Below, piece after piece: positions 19,418 to 30,536 of a stretch of DNA of 64,000 nt. Under the pieces are notes generated by a model that made no database searches, was not told the DNA's origin, and saw only the letters and a program-made list of their open reading frames with translations. Position numbers and translations under genes: made by a program. The first letter of the stretch is position 1. Each line of letters opens with the position of its first letter. This DNA is from Pusillimonas sp. T2 (GTDB taxonomy: Bacteria; Pseudomonadota; Gammaproteobacteria; Burkholderiales; Burkholderiaceae_B): NCBI RefSeq assembly GCF_002236805.1, contig NZ_NIQA01000001.1, positions 372,001 to 436,000 on the forward strand, given 5' to 3'.

Positions 19418-19786
19418 TTAGTCAGCGCCCGACGTTTTGTTGCGCCGGGCCATGCGCAAGGCTTGCCAACCCAGCAAGCCGCCCAACAGCGCCCGGAATA
19501 GCCGCTTGCCAGCTTTGCCACGCCCGCGGCCCGACAACAGACCTGTAACGCTAGACACCAGAAACGGATAACGCGTCAACAGCCCCACTCCCTGCATCAG
19601 CAGGTTACTGGCCCCGCCCTCACCCAGGCCGCGCGGCAAAACACCGCGCACCAAATTGCCCGGCGACAGATCGTTGACCAAGCCCGCCGAATACTTGCGT
19701 AAATTTTGACGCTCGATAGCGGCACGCGCACGCAAGAGCTCGATACGTAATTCACGGGCCTCAGCGCGAGACATACTCTTGCTCAT
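19418..19786 (-). CDS. small membrane-associated protein, YqjK-like position
   Basis: 122 residues, third gene of a DUF883 / holin-like / this-gene trio; its ATG overlaps the preceding stop by 4 bp. The N-terminal half is a basic helix (AEARELRIELLRARAAIERQ); a weakly hydrophobic stretch lies around residues 65-80 (LLTRYPFLVSSVTGLLSG) and another around 95-108. The arrangement matches the yqjD-yqjE-yqjK cluster of enterobacteria, but similarity to YqjK itself is only by position and size. It is convergent with ubiD with no spacer between the stops. Function unknown. Confidence 0.7.
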   Translation of the reverse strand: MSKSMSRAEARELRIELLRARAAIERQNLRKYSAGLVNDLSPGNLVRGVLPRGLGEGGASNLLMQGVGLLTRYPFLVSSVTGLLSGRGRGKAGKRLFRALLGGLLGWQALRMARRNKTSGAD

Positions 19787-20208
19787 AGCCCCCCCTGCAA
19801 ACGGTCGGAGGTGTCGCTGTCGGTCGAAGTACGGGCGGGTTCACGCACCCGAACCAGCAAATCGGCATCGCGGCGAAGTTCGTCGAGGGTGGCGGAGAAA
19901 GGCGGCGGACCATTAACCAGCGCATGACGTACCGCCCACAAAAGACCGCCCCCGGCGATAGCGTAAAGCAGTGCCAGCACACCAAGGGCCATGTAGCGGT
20001 ATTCGGTAGGCCAAAAATACAGCGCTACGAGCAACGTAAAAACAAATAAGGCCAGCGTAAGACATACCAGCGCGCCAAACGCCATGGCCAGCATGCTGAC
20101 CAGACGGGCGCGCTGCTCGGCCGCCTCGAGGGAAAAAAGTTCGAGGCGGGTGCGAACTGCCGAAAGAAACGTTACGGACAGATCGCTGACGGACTGACGT
20201 AATGCCAT
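19783..20208 (-). CDS. phage-holin-family / YqjE-like membrane protein
   Basis: 141 residues with two strong membrane segments near 38-68 (LAMAFGALVCLTLALFVFTL and onward) and 75-95 (MALGVLALLYAIAGGGLLWA). The amphipathic N-terminus ends with LELFSLEAAEQRARL, the start of the Holin_3_6/YqjE family. It is the second gene of the trio, 17 bp after the DUF883 gene. In E. coli the cluster is linked to stationary phase and to inner-membrane ribosome association through YqjD; no lysis role is implied. Confidence 0.8.
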   Translation of the reverse strand: MALRQSVSDLSVTFLSAVRTRLELFSLEAAEQRARLVSMLAMAFGALVCLTLALFVFTLLVALYFWPTEYRYMALGVLALLYAIAGGGLLWAVRHALVNGPPPFSATLDELRRDADLLVRVREPARTSTDSDTSDRLQGGL

Positions 20209-20225
20209 AAGGCGCGACGTCCGGC

Positions 20226-20540
20226 TTAGCGGCGGCTGATGAGCATGCCGATAAGCAAGCCAGTCAGGCCGGCAATACCGATAGCCTGCCAGGGGTTGTC
20301 GTGAACGTATTCGTCGGTAACGCGGGCAGCACGGCGGCCGCGTTCGAGCATGGCGTCTTGAGTGTCGTAAAGGGCTTCGCGGGTGCGACGCAACGAGAGC
20401 ATGGCACGCTCACGCAATTCGGTGGCCTTGTCACCGGTTGCCTGCGCAGCTTCGCGCAGCAATTTTTCAGCGTCGTCGAGACTGTCTTTGACGCTGTCGA
20501 TGAACTCTTCTTCTTGCGCTTTCAAATCATTCTTAGCCAT
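20226..20540 (-). CDS. DUF883 family protein (ElaB/YqjD-like)
   Basis: 104 residues. A long charged helix (about 1-75, coiled-coil-like, rich in E, K, R, A) ends in the family hallmark DNPWQAIGIAGLTGLLIGML and the RR end: one C-terminal membrane segment. A Shine-Dalgarno AAGGAG precedes the ATG. E. coli ElaB and YqjD are tail-anchored inner-membrane proteins that bind ribosomes in stationary phase; the same role is only an inference here. First gene of the trio. Confidence 0.88.
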   Translation of the reverse strand: MAKNDLKAQEEEFIDSVKDSLDDAEKLLREAAQATGDKATELRERAMLSLRRTREALYDTQDAMLERGRRAARVTDEYVHDNPWQAIGIAGLTGLLIGMLISRR

Positions 20541-20603
20541 GAAACTCTCCTTGGAAAGGTTGTGTATCAGTCTTCATACTAACGCAATCGGGCCGCAAAA
20601 AAT

Positions 20604-20642
20604 TGACAATTGTTAAAGGCCGGCAAAAAAGCTTAATTGTCA
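20604..20642 (-). terminator. probable intrinsic terminator of upp
   Basis: On the minus strand, TGACAATT and AATTGTCA form an 8-bp perfect stem around a 23-base loop, followed at once by ATTTTTT. It begins 16 bp after the upp stop. The long loop makes it a weaker call than a compact hairpin. Confidence 0.45.
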
Positions 20643-20658
20643 TGCCCGTGTTTTGGCG

Positions 20659-21297
20659 TCAGTCTTCTTTCTGGCGAGTGCCAAAAATGCGGTCACCGGC
20701 GTCGCCCAAGCCCGGAATAATATAGCCATCTTCGTTAAGATGACTATCGATGGACGCGGTGTAAATATGCACGTCGGGGTGGGAGGTTTCGACGGCCTTG
20801 ATGCCTTCGGGGGCCGCCACCAGCACCAGAGCACGGATATTGACCGCACCCGCCTTTTTAAGCATATCGATGGTGGCCACCATCGAACCGCCCGTGGCCA
20901 GCATGGGGTCGACAATCAGAGCCAGGCGCTGCTCAAGAGAGCCGGCCAGACGCTCAAGGTAAGTTTGCGCCTGAAGGGTTTCCTCGTTGCGGGCAATGCC
21001 CACAGCGCTGACCTTCGCACCCGGCACCAGCGTTAACACGCCATCGAGCATACCGATGCCCGCGCGCAAAATAGGGACCACGGTCACTTTTTTTCCGGCA
21101 AGTTTCTCGACTTCGATTTCGCCGCACCACCCCTGAACCTGGTTAGGCTCCAGGGGCAGATCTTTGGTCGCCTCGTAGGTAAGCAGCGCCGCAATTTCTT
21201 GCGACATTTCACGGAAATTTTTAGTGCTTAAATCGGCACGACGCATCAAGCCCAGTTTGTGACGAATCAGGGGGTGGCGAATTTCATGGATGGGCAT
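20659..21297 (-). CDS. upp: uracil phosphoribosyltransferase
   Basis: 212 residues from the ATG at 21297 ([16 protein letters not shown]), with AGGAAG as Shine-Dalgarno. It salvages uracil to UMP with PRPP. The PRPP loop reads [25 protein letters not shown] and [12 protein letters not shown], the uracil-binding end, are present. It is a single gene between dacB and the DUF883 trio; no uracil permease is adjacent. Confidence 0.97.
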   Translation of the reverse strand: MPIHEIRHPLIRHKLGLMRRADLSTKNFREMSQEIAALLTYEATKDLPLEPNQVQGWCGEIEVEKLAGKKVTVVPILRAGIGMLDGVLTLVPGAKVSAVGIARNEETLQAQTYLERLAGSLEQRLALIVDPMLATGGSMVATIDMLKKAGAVNIRALVLVAAPEGIKAVETSHPDVHIYTASIDSHLNEDGYIIPGLGDAGDRIFGTRQKED

Positions 21298-21423
21298 AAC
21301 AGCTTCCTGCAATAAATATCGGTAATCGTTTTATGAAAGTTTAATGCGTTTACCAGCGACCGTTGGCAACCACCCCAGCCCATCACTAATATCGAAGGGC
21401 AAATCGATCGGACGATGCCCTGA

Positions 21424-22869
21424 TCACCGTTCGCTGAGCCAACTGATTAACGCATCGTCGAACGGCCGGATAGCCGTAGCGCGCTCGCCATTGGCCATGC
21501 TGATTATTAAGTATCGCTTACCGCTGGCCCCCAGAACATAACCCGCCACCGCTCGCACGTCGCGCAAAGTGCCGGTTTTCAGATGGGCACGCCCCCGGGC
21601 TTCGTCGGACCGCAAACGGCGTCGCACCGTACCGTCAACACCGACAATAGCCAGCGACGACATGAACTCCGGCATCATGGGCGAATTCCAGGCAGCCGTC
21701 AGCATTTGCGCCAGACCATTGGCCGTCAGCCGGGCCTCGCGCGACAGGCCCGCGCCGTTGTCGATCAGCCAGCCGCGCGTATCGACACCCTGTTCGCGCA
21801 AGACGGCCTCAGCGGCCTGGGCCCCGCGTTGGGGTGTCGCCCCGTTGCCCAACTGTTCGGCTCCGAGAGTCAGTAGCAGCGTCCGCGCCATCACATTATT
21901 GCTGTACTTGTTCACATGCCGGATAGTGTCCGACAAGGTTTCGGAGTCATGCCATGCCACCAATGCCGCGCGGGATGGCGTAACGCCATCTCGAAACCCT
22001 TTACCCAAAGTGCCGCCAAGCTCGGACCACAATGACCGGAATAAGGTTTCGAAGTGCGCTGGCTGCGTGAGCGCAACGCGGTACACACTGAACTCGCCAC
22101 ACGAGCCGGCTGCAGCGCCCGAGACCTGAATTGTGGCCCCGTTACCGGCAGGCACGACAACCGCCCCCACGCGAGGCGAGCCTGGACACACTTGATCTGT
22201 CCAGGCAACCTCGCCCACAACCCGGATGTCGCGAGAAGGCGGATCGATTACCGTCACCCATTTCCGAGCGACTGGATCGGGCTGGAACGACAAGCGGACC
22301 GCGCCCAGCCCCACCATCAACGCATCTGGACTGGCGTTGTAAGGGCGATCGGGTGCATTGTCGAAGGCACCGGTATCGATGGCAACACGGCCAAACAGGG
22401 ATCGGTCAACAACGACTTCCGACAAATTTTTAATGCCGCGCAGCCGAAGTTCGCGCAACAATGACCAAAGCTCTTGGACAGTTAAGAAAGGATCCCCGCC
22501 CGCTTTGAGATATAGCGGCCCTTTGAGGGTACCCTGGGCGTCGGGCCGGCCGTCGCCATCGGCAAAAAACGCCGTGCGCCAGCGATATTCGGGCCCCAAT
22601 CCTGAAAGCGCTGTCCAGGTCGTGACCATTTTCATGACCGACGCAGGGTTGCGAGCCTGATCAGCATTAATAGATACCAACCGCGGACCATTGAGTTCCT
22701 GCACCACAATGGACACTTCGGCTTCGGCAAGCCGCGTTGCACGCCACGCCTGCTGGAGCTCGGGCGGCAGCCCCTGCCCGAAGGCCGCGCCAGCCATAAG
22801 CGCCAAGGCCAGCGCCCCTGCCCATGAAGACACCGATCGAAAACCACGCCATTTGGCTGAACTCGCCAT
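21424..22869 (-). CDS. dacB: D-alanyl-D-alanine carboxypeptidase/endopeptidase (PBP4, S13 family)
   Basis: 481 residues from the ATG at 22869, preceded by AGGGG; another ATG six codons earlier lacks this. The signal peptide is about 1-32, ending GAAFGQG. Penicillin-binding motifs: SxxK as SVMK, SxN as SNN (KYSNNVMA) and KTG in HLKTGTL. Periplasmic class C PBP that trims and cleaves peptidoglycan cross-links. A 9-bp stem with a bulge lies just past the stop (21396-21421) without a T run. It is divergent from queA. Confidence 0.93.
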   Translation of the reverse strand: MASSAKWRGFRSVSSWAGALALALMAGAAFGQGLPPELQQAWRATRLAEAEVSIVVQELNGPRLVSINADQARNPASVMKMVTTWTALSGLGPEYRWRTAFFADGDGRPDAQGTLKGPLYLKAGGDPFLTVQELWSLLRELRLRGIKNLSEVVVDRSLFGRVAIDTGAFDNAPDRPYNASPDALMVGLGAVRLSFQPDPVARKWVTVIDPPSRDIRVVGEVAWTDQVCPGSPRVGAVVVPAGNGATIQVSGAAAGSCGEFSVYRVALTQPAHFETLFRSLWSELGGTLGKGFRDGVTPSRAALVAWHDSETLSDTIRHVNKYSNNVMARTLLLTLGAEQLGNGATPQRGAQAAEAVLREQGVDTRGWLIDNGAGLSREARLTANGLAQMLTAAWNSPMMPEFMSSLAIVGVDGTVRRRLRSDEARGRAHLKTGTLRDVRAVAGYVLGASGKRYLIISMANGERATAIRPFDDALISWLSER

Positions 22870-23066
22870 GACTACCCCTGAAACCATGCCTGATACCCCA
22901 CCGTCATAAAACCGAGCCGGTTTTACCCTTATGCGAACCGACGGAACTAACCGCCCAGTTGGCCCAACTGCAATTTTGACACAAGCGCTTAAAATAGTGG
23001 GTTACCCTTGCCCCGGCACACACCCCACCCCGTGGTTTGCCCCGGTATTAAAAACAACGCTTTTCT

Positions 23067-25258
<2,192 letters not shown>

Positions 25259-25307
25259 CCAGATATCGCTACAATAGAAAATTAACTTTATTCCCAGGAG
25301 TCATTGA

Positions 25308-25649
25308 ATGTCCGCCACAGACACACTTGTACAGATCATCGCCCAGGCCCCCGCCGAAGGTAACGCCCTGATGGGTATGCTGCCCATCATCCTGATGTTC
25401 GTGATCCTGTACTTCCTGATGATTCGCCCCCAAATGAAGCGTCAGAAAGAGCACCGCAACCTGGTGGCCAATCTGGCCAAAGGCGACGAGGTCATCACGT
25501 CCGGCGGCCTGCTGGGTAAAGTCACCAAAGTCACCGACAGCTATATCACCATCGAAGTCTCCTCGTTGGCCGAGAAGCCCGTCGAAGTACTGTTGCAGCG
25601 CGCCTCCGTCACTTCGGTGCTGCCCAAGGGCACCATCAAATCGCTTTAA
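25308..25649 (+). CDS. yajC: preprotein translocase accessory subunit YajC
   Basis: 113 residues. One N-terminal membrane helix (about 20-42: LPIILMFVILYFLMIRPQMK) followed by a small cytoplasmic domain with GDEVITSGGLLGKV. Auxiliary subunit of SecDF at the inner membrane. A Shine-Dalgarno CAGGAG is present; TACAAT at 25270 could be a -10 but lacks a clear -35, so read-through from tgt is likely too. It is 50 bp after tgt and 76 bp before secD. Confidence 0.95.
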   Translation: MSATDTLVQIIAQAPAEGNALMGMLPIILMFVILYFLMIRPQMKRQKEHRNLVANLAKGDEVITSGGLLGKVTKVTDSYITIEVSSLAEKPVEVLLQRASVTSVLPKGTIKSL

Positions 25650-25668
25650 GCGCATTGCGCCTATCGTC

Positions 25669-25697
25669 GCCCCGGCCATTCTTTAATGCGCCGGGGC
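25669..25697. other. GC-rich hairpin between yajC and secD
   Basis: Perfect arms GCCCCGGC and GCCGGGGC flank a 13-base loop. No T run follows, so it may set the yajC:secD ratio by mRNA processing or partial termination rather than stop transcription. Confidence 0.5.
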
Positions 25698-25725
25698 TCG
25701 TTCATGTCTTAATCACCGACTCACC

Positions 25726-27597
25726 ATGAATCGCTATCCTCTCTGGAAGTACCTGATCGTCCTGGCCGCCGTCATCATCGGGTTTATCTACACGCTGCCC
25801 AATTTTTTCGGTGAATCTCCGGCCGTCCAGATTGCAGGTGCGAAAACATCGGTGAAAGTCGATATGGGTACGCTTCAGCGGGCCCAAGACGTCTTGCGCG
25901 CCGAGGGCATCAACGCCACGGGCGCCTATTTCGAACAAAATGGCCCGGTGGGGGCCGTTCGTATCCGCTTCGATTCGACCGACACCCAGCTCAAGGCACG
26001 CGACGTCCTGGAAAAAGCCTTTAACCCCAACCCAGCCGACCCCAGCTACACCGTCGCCCTTAACTTGCTGTCTGCATCGCCCGATTGGCTGACTGCCCTG
26101 GGCGCCAACCCTATGTACCTGGGCCTCGACCTGCGCGGTGGCGTGCACTTCTTGTTGCAAGTCGACATGCAAGGCGCCCTGACCGGCCGCTACGATGCCC
26201 TGTCAAACGACGTACGTACAATTTTGCGCGAAAATCGCGTCGAAAACTCCGGCATAGAGCGCGAAGGCCTGTCGGTTGTTGCACGTTTTGCCAACGCCCA
26301 GGCGCGCGACAGCGCCCTGACGACCTTGCGCAGCCGTCTGCCAGAAATGGCCTTCACGGCTTCTACTGCCGGTAGCACCGAAGTGCTGACCGGCCGCCTG
26401 ACCGAAACCGCTATTACCGAAGTTCAGAACAACGCCCTAAAGCAAAACATCACCACGCTACATAACCGTATTAACGAACTGGGTGTGGCCGAACCGGTCA
26501 TTCAGCAACAAGGCGCCGATCGTATCGTTGTTCAGTTGCCCGGCGTTCAAGATGTTGCCAAGGCCAAAGAAATCCTGGGTCGCACAGCAACACTCGAAAT
26601 TCGTATGGTTGAAGACTCGCAGTCGGCCCAAAACGCACTTGCTGCGGGCACTGTACCGTTCGGGCTCGAACGCTTCGAAGACACCAACGGGCGCCCTCTG
26701 CTGCTGCGCCGCCAGGTTATTCTTACCGGCGAAAATCTTCAAGACGCCCAGCCTGGCCGAGACCAGCAAACGCAACAGCCTTCAGTCAACCTGACGCTCG
26801 ACGCCAAGGGCGCGCGTATTTTCCGCGATGTCACCCGCGACAACATCAATAAACGCATGGCCATTCTGCTGTTCGAGAAAGGCAAAGGCCAGGTCGTCAC
26901 CGCCCCCGTCATTCGCAGCGAAATCCCCGGGGGTCAGGTACAAATTACCGGCAGCATGAATGCCCAGGAAGCGGCCGACATTGCCCTGCTGCTGCGCGCC
27001 GGCTCGCTGGCAGCGCCCATGAACATCATCGAAGAACGCACTATTGGCCCTAGCCTCGGTGCCGAAAACATCAAGATGGGCTTTTACTCGACCCTGTACG
27101 GGTTTATTGCCCTGGCCCTGTTCATCATGGTCTATTACCACCTGTTCGGCATTTTCTCTACGCTAGGCCTGACCTTCAACGTATTGCTCTTGCTGGCAGC
27201 GCTGTCGATGCTGCAAGCTACGCTAACCCTACCCGGTATTGCGGCTATTGCCCTTACGCTAGGCATGGCTATCGACTCCAACGTACTTATCAACGAACGT
27301 ATCCGCGAAGAGCTTCGGGCCGGGCTACCGCCGCAACAGGCCATTCATCAAGGTTTCGAACGCGCCTGGGCAACAATTCTCGACTCCAACCTGACCACCC
27401 TTATCGTGGGTCTGGCCCTGCTGGCCTTCGGCTCGGGTCCGGTACGCGGGTTCGCCGTCGTTCACTGCATCGGTATTCTGACGTCAATGTTCTCTTCGGT
27501 GGTGGGCGTACGTGCGCTGGCCAACCTGTGGTACGGGCGCAAACGCAAGCTGCAAAGCATTTCCATCGGCCAAATCTGGAAGCCGAAACAAGACTAA
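25726..27597 (+). CDS. secD: protein translocase subunit SecD
   Basis: 623 residues. TM1 at the N-terminus (YLIVLAAVIIGFIYTLPNFF) is followed by a large periplasmic region with LGLDLRGGVHFLLQVD, and then TM2-6 from about residue 450, with ALTLGMAIDSNVLINERIRE. SecD uses the proton gradient to pull exported proteins out of SecYEG. It is followed by secF after 36 bp. Ordinary length and domain order. Confidence 0.97.
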   Translation: MNRYPLWKYLIVLAAVIIGFIYTLPNFFGESPAVQIAGAKTSVKVDMGTLQRAQDVLRAEGINATGAYFEQNGPVGAVRIRFDSTDTQLKARDVLEKAFNPNPADPSYTVALNLLSASPDWLTALGANPMYLGLDLRGGVHFLLQVDMQGALTGRYDALSNDVRTILRENRVENSGIEREGLSVVARFANAQARDSALTTLRSRLPEMAFTASTAGSTEVLTGRLTETAITEVQNNALKQNITTLHNRINELGVAEPVIQQQGADRIVVQLPGVQDVAKAKEILGRTATLEIRMVEDSQSAQNALAAGTVPFGLERFEDTNGRPLLLRRQVILTGENLQDAQPGRDQQTQQPSVNLTLDAKGARIFRDVTRDNINKRMAILLFEKGKGQVVTAPVIRSEIPGGQVQITGSMNAQEAADIALLLRAGSLAAPMNIIEERTIGPSLGAENIKMGFYSTLYGFIALALFIMVYYHLFGIFSTLGLTFNVLLLLAALSMLQATLTLPGIAAIALTLGMAIDSNVLINERIREELRAGLPPQQAIHQGFERAWATILDSNLTTLIVGLALLAFGSGPVRGFAVVHCIGILTSMFSSVVGVRALANLWYGRKRKLQSISIGQIWKPKQD

Positions 27598-27633
27598 GCG
27601 CCCCCAGCAACTTAAGTATCAGGCAACGACACC

Positions 27634-28575
27634 ATGGAATTTTTCCGCATTCACCGTACCATCCCGTTCATGCGCCACGCGTTGGTGCTGAACGCCATCA
27701 GTTTGATCACATTCTTGCTGGCCGTGTTCTTTATCGCCACGCGTGGCTTTCATCTGTCCATCGAATTTACCGGCGGCACAGTCATGGAAACACACTACCA
27801 GCAGGCCGCCCAGCTTGACCAGATCCGCGGTAGCCTGAACGACCTGGGCTACACCGACTACCAAGTCCAGAACTTCGGTACGTCGCAAGACGTCCTGATA
27901 CGCTTGCCCCTGCGCGAAGGCGAGAACACCGCCCAACAAAGCGAACGCGTCTTCGAGGCACTTAAGGCGCAAAGCCCCGACGTCGAATTGCGTCGCGTCG
28001 AGTTCGTGGGGCCGCAAATCGGCCAGGAACTGGTCAACAATGGTCTTATGGCGCTGCTGTGCGTGGTCATCGGCATCATGATTTACCTGGCCATGCGGTT
28101 CGAATGGAAGTTCGCATTGGCGGGCGTTGTCGCCAACTTGCACGACGTCGTTATTATTCTCGGGGTCTTCGCCTTCTTCCAATGGGAATTTTCACTGGCT
28201 GTTCTGGCTGGTGTCCTTGCCGTACTGGGTTACTCGGTCAACGAATCAGTCGTCATCATGGACCGCATCCGCGAAAACTTCCGCAAACAACGCAAGGCCA
28301 GCGTCAGCGAAGTCATCGACGGCGCCATCACCCAGACGATTTCCCGAACCGTCATCACCCACGGTTCGACGCAAATCATGGTGATTTCCATGCTGATTTT
28401 TGGTGGCCCCACCCTTCACTATTTTGCGATGGCGCTTACCATCGGCATCTGGTTCGGTATTTATTCGTCGGTTTTTGTGGCAGCCGCTATTGCCATGTGG
28501 CTGGGCGTCAAGCGCGAAGACCTGGTCAAGCCTGTCAAAAAAGACGACCCTGCAGCAGAAATCGAAGAAGGCTAA
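27634..28575 (+). CDS. secF: protein translocase subunit SecF
   Basis: 313 residues. TM1 near 19-38, the signature FTGGTVMETHY shortly after, then TM2-6 with LGYSVNESVVIMDRIREN and RTVITHGSTQIMVISM. It partners SecD and YajC in the inner membrane. Last gene of the queA-tgt-yajC-secD-secF string; a strong terminator lies 85 bp downstream. Confidence 0.97.
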   Translation: MEFFRIHRTIPFMRHALVLNAISLITFLLAVFFIATRGFHLSIEFTGGTVMETHYQQAAQLDQIRGSLNDLGYTDYQVQNFGTSQDVLIRLPLREGENTAQQSERVFEALKAQSPDVELRRVEFVGPQIGQELVNNGLMALLCVVIGIMIYLAMRFEWKFALAGVVANLHDVVIILGVFAFFQWEFSLAVLAGVLAVLGYSVNESVVIMDRIRENFRKQRKASVSEVIDGAITQTISRTVITHGSTQIMVISMLIFGGPTLHYFAMALTIGIWFGIYSSVFVAAAIAMWLGVKREDLVKPVKKDDPAAEIEEG

Positions 28576-28660
28576 TTCTTATGGTCGTGTGCCGCTCAGT
28601 TTAATGTGCGGCCACACACGCTTACGCATGTTCTGACGCCGCGCGTACCACTACACAAAA

Positions 28661-28692
28661 AAATGCCCCGGTTAACAAAAACCGGGGCATTT
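28661..28692. terminator. bidirectional intrinsic terminator (secF / sorB)
   Basis: Perfect 13-bp arms AAATGCCCCGGTT and AACCGGGGCATTT around a 6-base loop, with A-run on the left and a T-run on the right, between convergent secF and sorB. Strong terminator on either strand. Confidence 0.9.
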
Positions 28693-28717
28693 TTTTTATT
28701 GGCGTTTCAGGCCAAAC

Positions 28718-29038
28718 TTACTTAGACGTAGCGTGCACTACGTAGGCCGTAACGGCTTCCATGTCAGCGGCGTTAAGCGTTGCTGCAAACGACGGCATGG
28801 TGCCCAGGCCCTCTTTAAGCGCCTTCATAACGCGAGCCGCGTCAGGTTTGAGCTCGTCGAGGTTAGGACCAATGGCGCCACTGGCACCGGCATCGGCCAA
28901 TGTATGACAAACCGCACAGGCCGGTACAGCCTTGCTCATGAAGAGTTCTTTACCACGAGCCAACTGCGCATCGTCGGCCATGGCAGGCGCGCCTGCCATG
29001 GATAACGCAGCAGCGGCAACTAATGCTGCAAATTTCAT
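28718..29038 (-). CDS. sorB: sulfite dehydrogenase cytochrome c subunit (SorB-like)
   Basis: 106 residues. Signal peptide 1-21 (ending PAMA), heme c site CAVCH at 41-45, likely axial methionine in GTMPSFAATL. Periplasmic monoheme cytochrome that takes electrons from SorA and passes them to the respiratory chain. It begins 12 bp after the sorA stop, so is co-transcribed. Ends near the shared terminator. Confidence 0.9.
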   Translation of the reverse strand: MKFAALVAAAALSMAGAPAMADDAQLARGKELFMSKAVPACAVCHTLADAGASGAIGPNLDELKPDAARVMKALKEGLGTMPSFAATLNAADMEAVTAYVVHATSK

Positions 29039-29050
29039 TGTGTTTCCTTA

Positions 29051-30283
29051 TTAAACGACCTTGATGGCGACCATATGGTCACGCCAGCTGTTGTTGTTGT
29101 AGCCACGATTGTTCTCAACACGGTCGGCTGGTTGCGTTTCGCCCTTGGCGTTGGTGGTGCGGCTGGCAATATTGTAGCTGCCGGGTTTTAAGTCTGCTGT
29201 CAGGGCAAACTGCCGCCAAGCATACTTACCCAGGTCGGGGCCGACAAACCGTGCCTCTTGCCAGTCTTTACCGCCGTTAACCGAAACCTCGATTTTGGTG
29301 GCTGCATCGATACCACCCATGGCCAAACCCGTAATGACAACTTTACCGGCCTTAATGGGCTTGGCAGGGTCGGAAGGCAATGTAACCCAGGACTTGGGCG
29401 GCATTTCCCAGACGGCGGGGAACTGTGGGCCGCCTTTGACGCCAATATCGGTCATGCGATAGCTGTTTTGCTGAATGCTGGCAGGGGACTGCTCTTTGGT
29501 AAAAGCCAGTTGCTTCAGGTACTTGACGTTATTTACGCCGGTGTAGCCGGGCACAATCAACCGCAATGGGCCGCCATGCGCCAAAGGCAGCGGCTCGCCG
29601 TTGATTTCCCAGGCCAGGATGGCGTCTTTCATGGCGTCTAGCGGCACCGAGCGTTCTACTTGCACCGTCTTGGGGTCAAGCCCGGCGGGGATCTCTTCAC
29701 CGCCTGTACCCGTCATGTAGACCATGCCATCGGTTACACCACCCAAGGCCTCGACAACGGCGGCCACAGGTACACCCGTAAAGATAACGCAACCCGCTGC
29801 CCCAACCTGCCACTGCGTGCCGCTGGGCTTGTGTTGGAAGTACGCGCGACCATTACCCGAACACTGCAACACCATGGGCAACGCCTGAAGCCCCAGCGTT
29901 TTAAGCTGGGCCACGGTTAATTTAGCCGGCTTACCCACGCCGTTAACCTCAAGTGTCCAGCCGTCGGGGTCGGCCATGATGGACTCGGGCGGCGGACTGA
30001 CGTTATTACGAATGAACAGACGGTCGAGCGGGGTAACCACACTGCTACCAAACGCATCGCGGCGCGTTTCAATAGTGTTGGCGCTATGTACGATCAGGCT
30101 ATCGGCATTTTTCCATTTGGCGTAGTCGGGCAGCGGCTTAGCCGCCGACACTGGGCCGGGATTCGATTGCGAGGCCGGTTCGGTAGAGTCAGCGCGGGCC
30201 ACACCGCCTACCCCCACCCAAGCAGCCGCAGCACCTGCTGCGGCCATAACGCGACGACGCGGCACATTGATTTGTTCAGACAT
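29051..30283 (-). CDS. sorA: sulfite dehydrogenase molybdenum subunit (SorA-like), Tat-exported
   Basis: 410 residues from the ATG at 30283, with a strong Shine-Dalgarno AAGGAGG. The N-terminus NVPRRRVMAAAGAAAAWVG is a Tat signal with twin arginines at 9-11. The sulfite-oxidase-type Moco domain carries the molybdenum-ligand cysteine C141 in VLQCSGNGRAYF; RLIVPGYTGVNNVKYL and a C-terminal Mo-co dimerisation domain (ITGLAMGGID onward) follow. It oxidises sulfite to sulfate in the periplasm with SorB as acceptor. Needs Moco in the MPT form, linking it to the moa/moe genes at 55-60 kb. Confidence 0.92.
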   Translation of the reverse strand: MSEQINVPRRRVMAAAGAAAAWVGVGGVARADSTEPASQSNPGPVSAAKPLPDYAKWKNADSLIVHSANTIETRRDAFGSSVVTPLDRLFIRNNVSPPPESIMADPDGWTLEVNGVGKPAKLTVAQLKTLGLQALPMVLQCSGNGRAYFQHKPSGTQWQVGAAGCVIFTGVPVAAVVEALGGVTDGMVYMTGTGGEEIPAGLDPKTVQVERSVPLDAMKDAILAWEINGEPLPLAHGGPLRLIVPGYTGVNNVKYLKQLAFTKEQSPASIQQNSYRMTDIGVKGGPQFPAVWEMPPKSWVTLPSDPAKPIKAGKVVITGLAMGGIDAATKIEVSVNGGKDWQEARFVGPDLGKYAWRQFALTADLKPGSYNIASRTTNAKGETQPADRVENNRGYNNNSWRDHMVAIKVV

Positions 30284-30372
30284 GACAACCTCCTTGTGTA
30301 AATCGGGAAAACCTTCACACCAGCTCAATATATCTTGGTGTTATTAGCTTATTTCCATGATGGATCCGGAAC

Positions 30373-30378
30373 ATTATA
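30373..30378 (-). promoter_or_regulatory. possible -10 element for sorAB
   Basis: A consensus TATAAT on the minus strand about 90 bp upstream of sorA. No good -35 at 16-18 bp was found, so this is a weak call. The rest of the 30284-30536 spacer between divergent sorA and miaB shows nothing else firm. Confidence 0.25.
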
Positions 30379-30536
30379 GGCACAATGGGTGACATCAACG
30401 ACCCTGCGAAACCAATGACAGGGCCGCTGACATAGGTTTGGTCAACCAAATCGCCTGAAAAAATCCTGTACACGTTAAAATAAAGGGTTTTCCACTATTA
30501 ATGCCCCCGGGATAAACACCCGTCACGGCTAAAATC

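Noticed and set aside
20603-20608. Consensus TTGACA on the plus strand near the DUF883 gene
   Set aside because: No -10 at 16-18 bp and no plus-strand gene follows; the bases belong to the arm of the upp hairpin.
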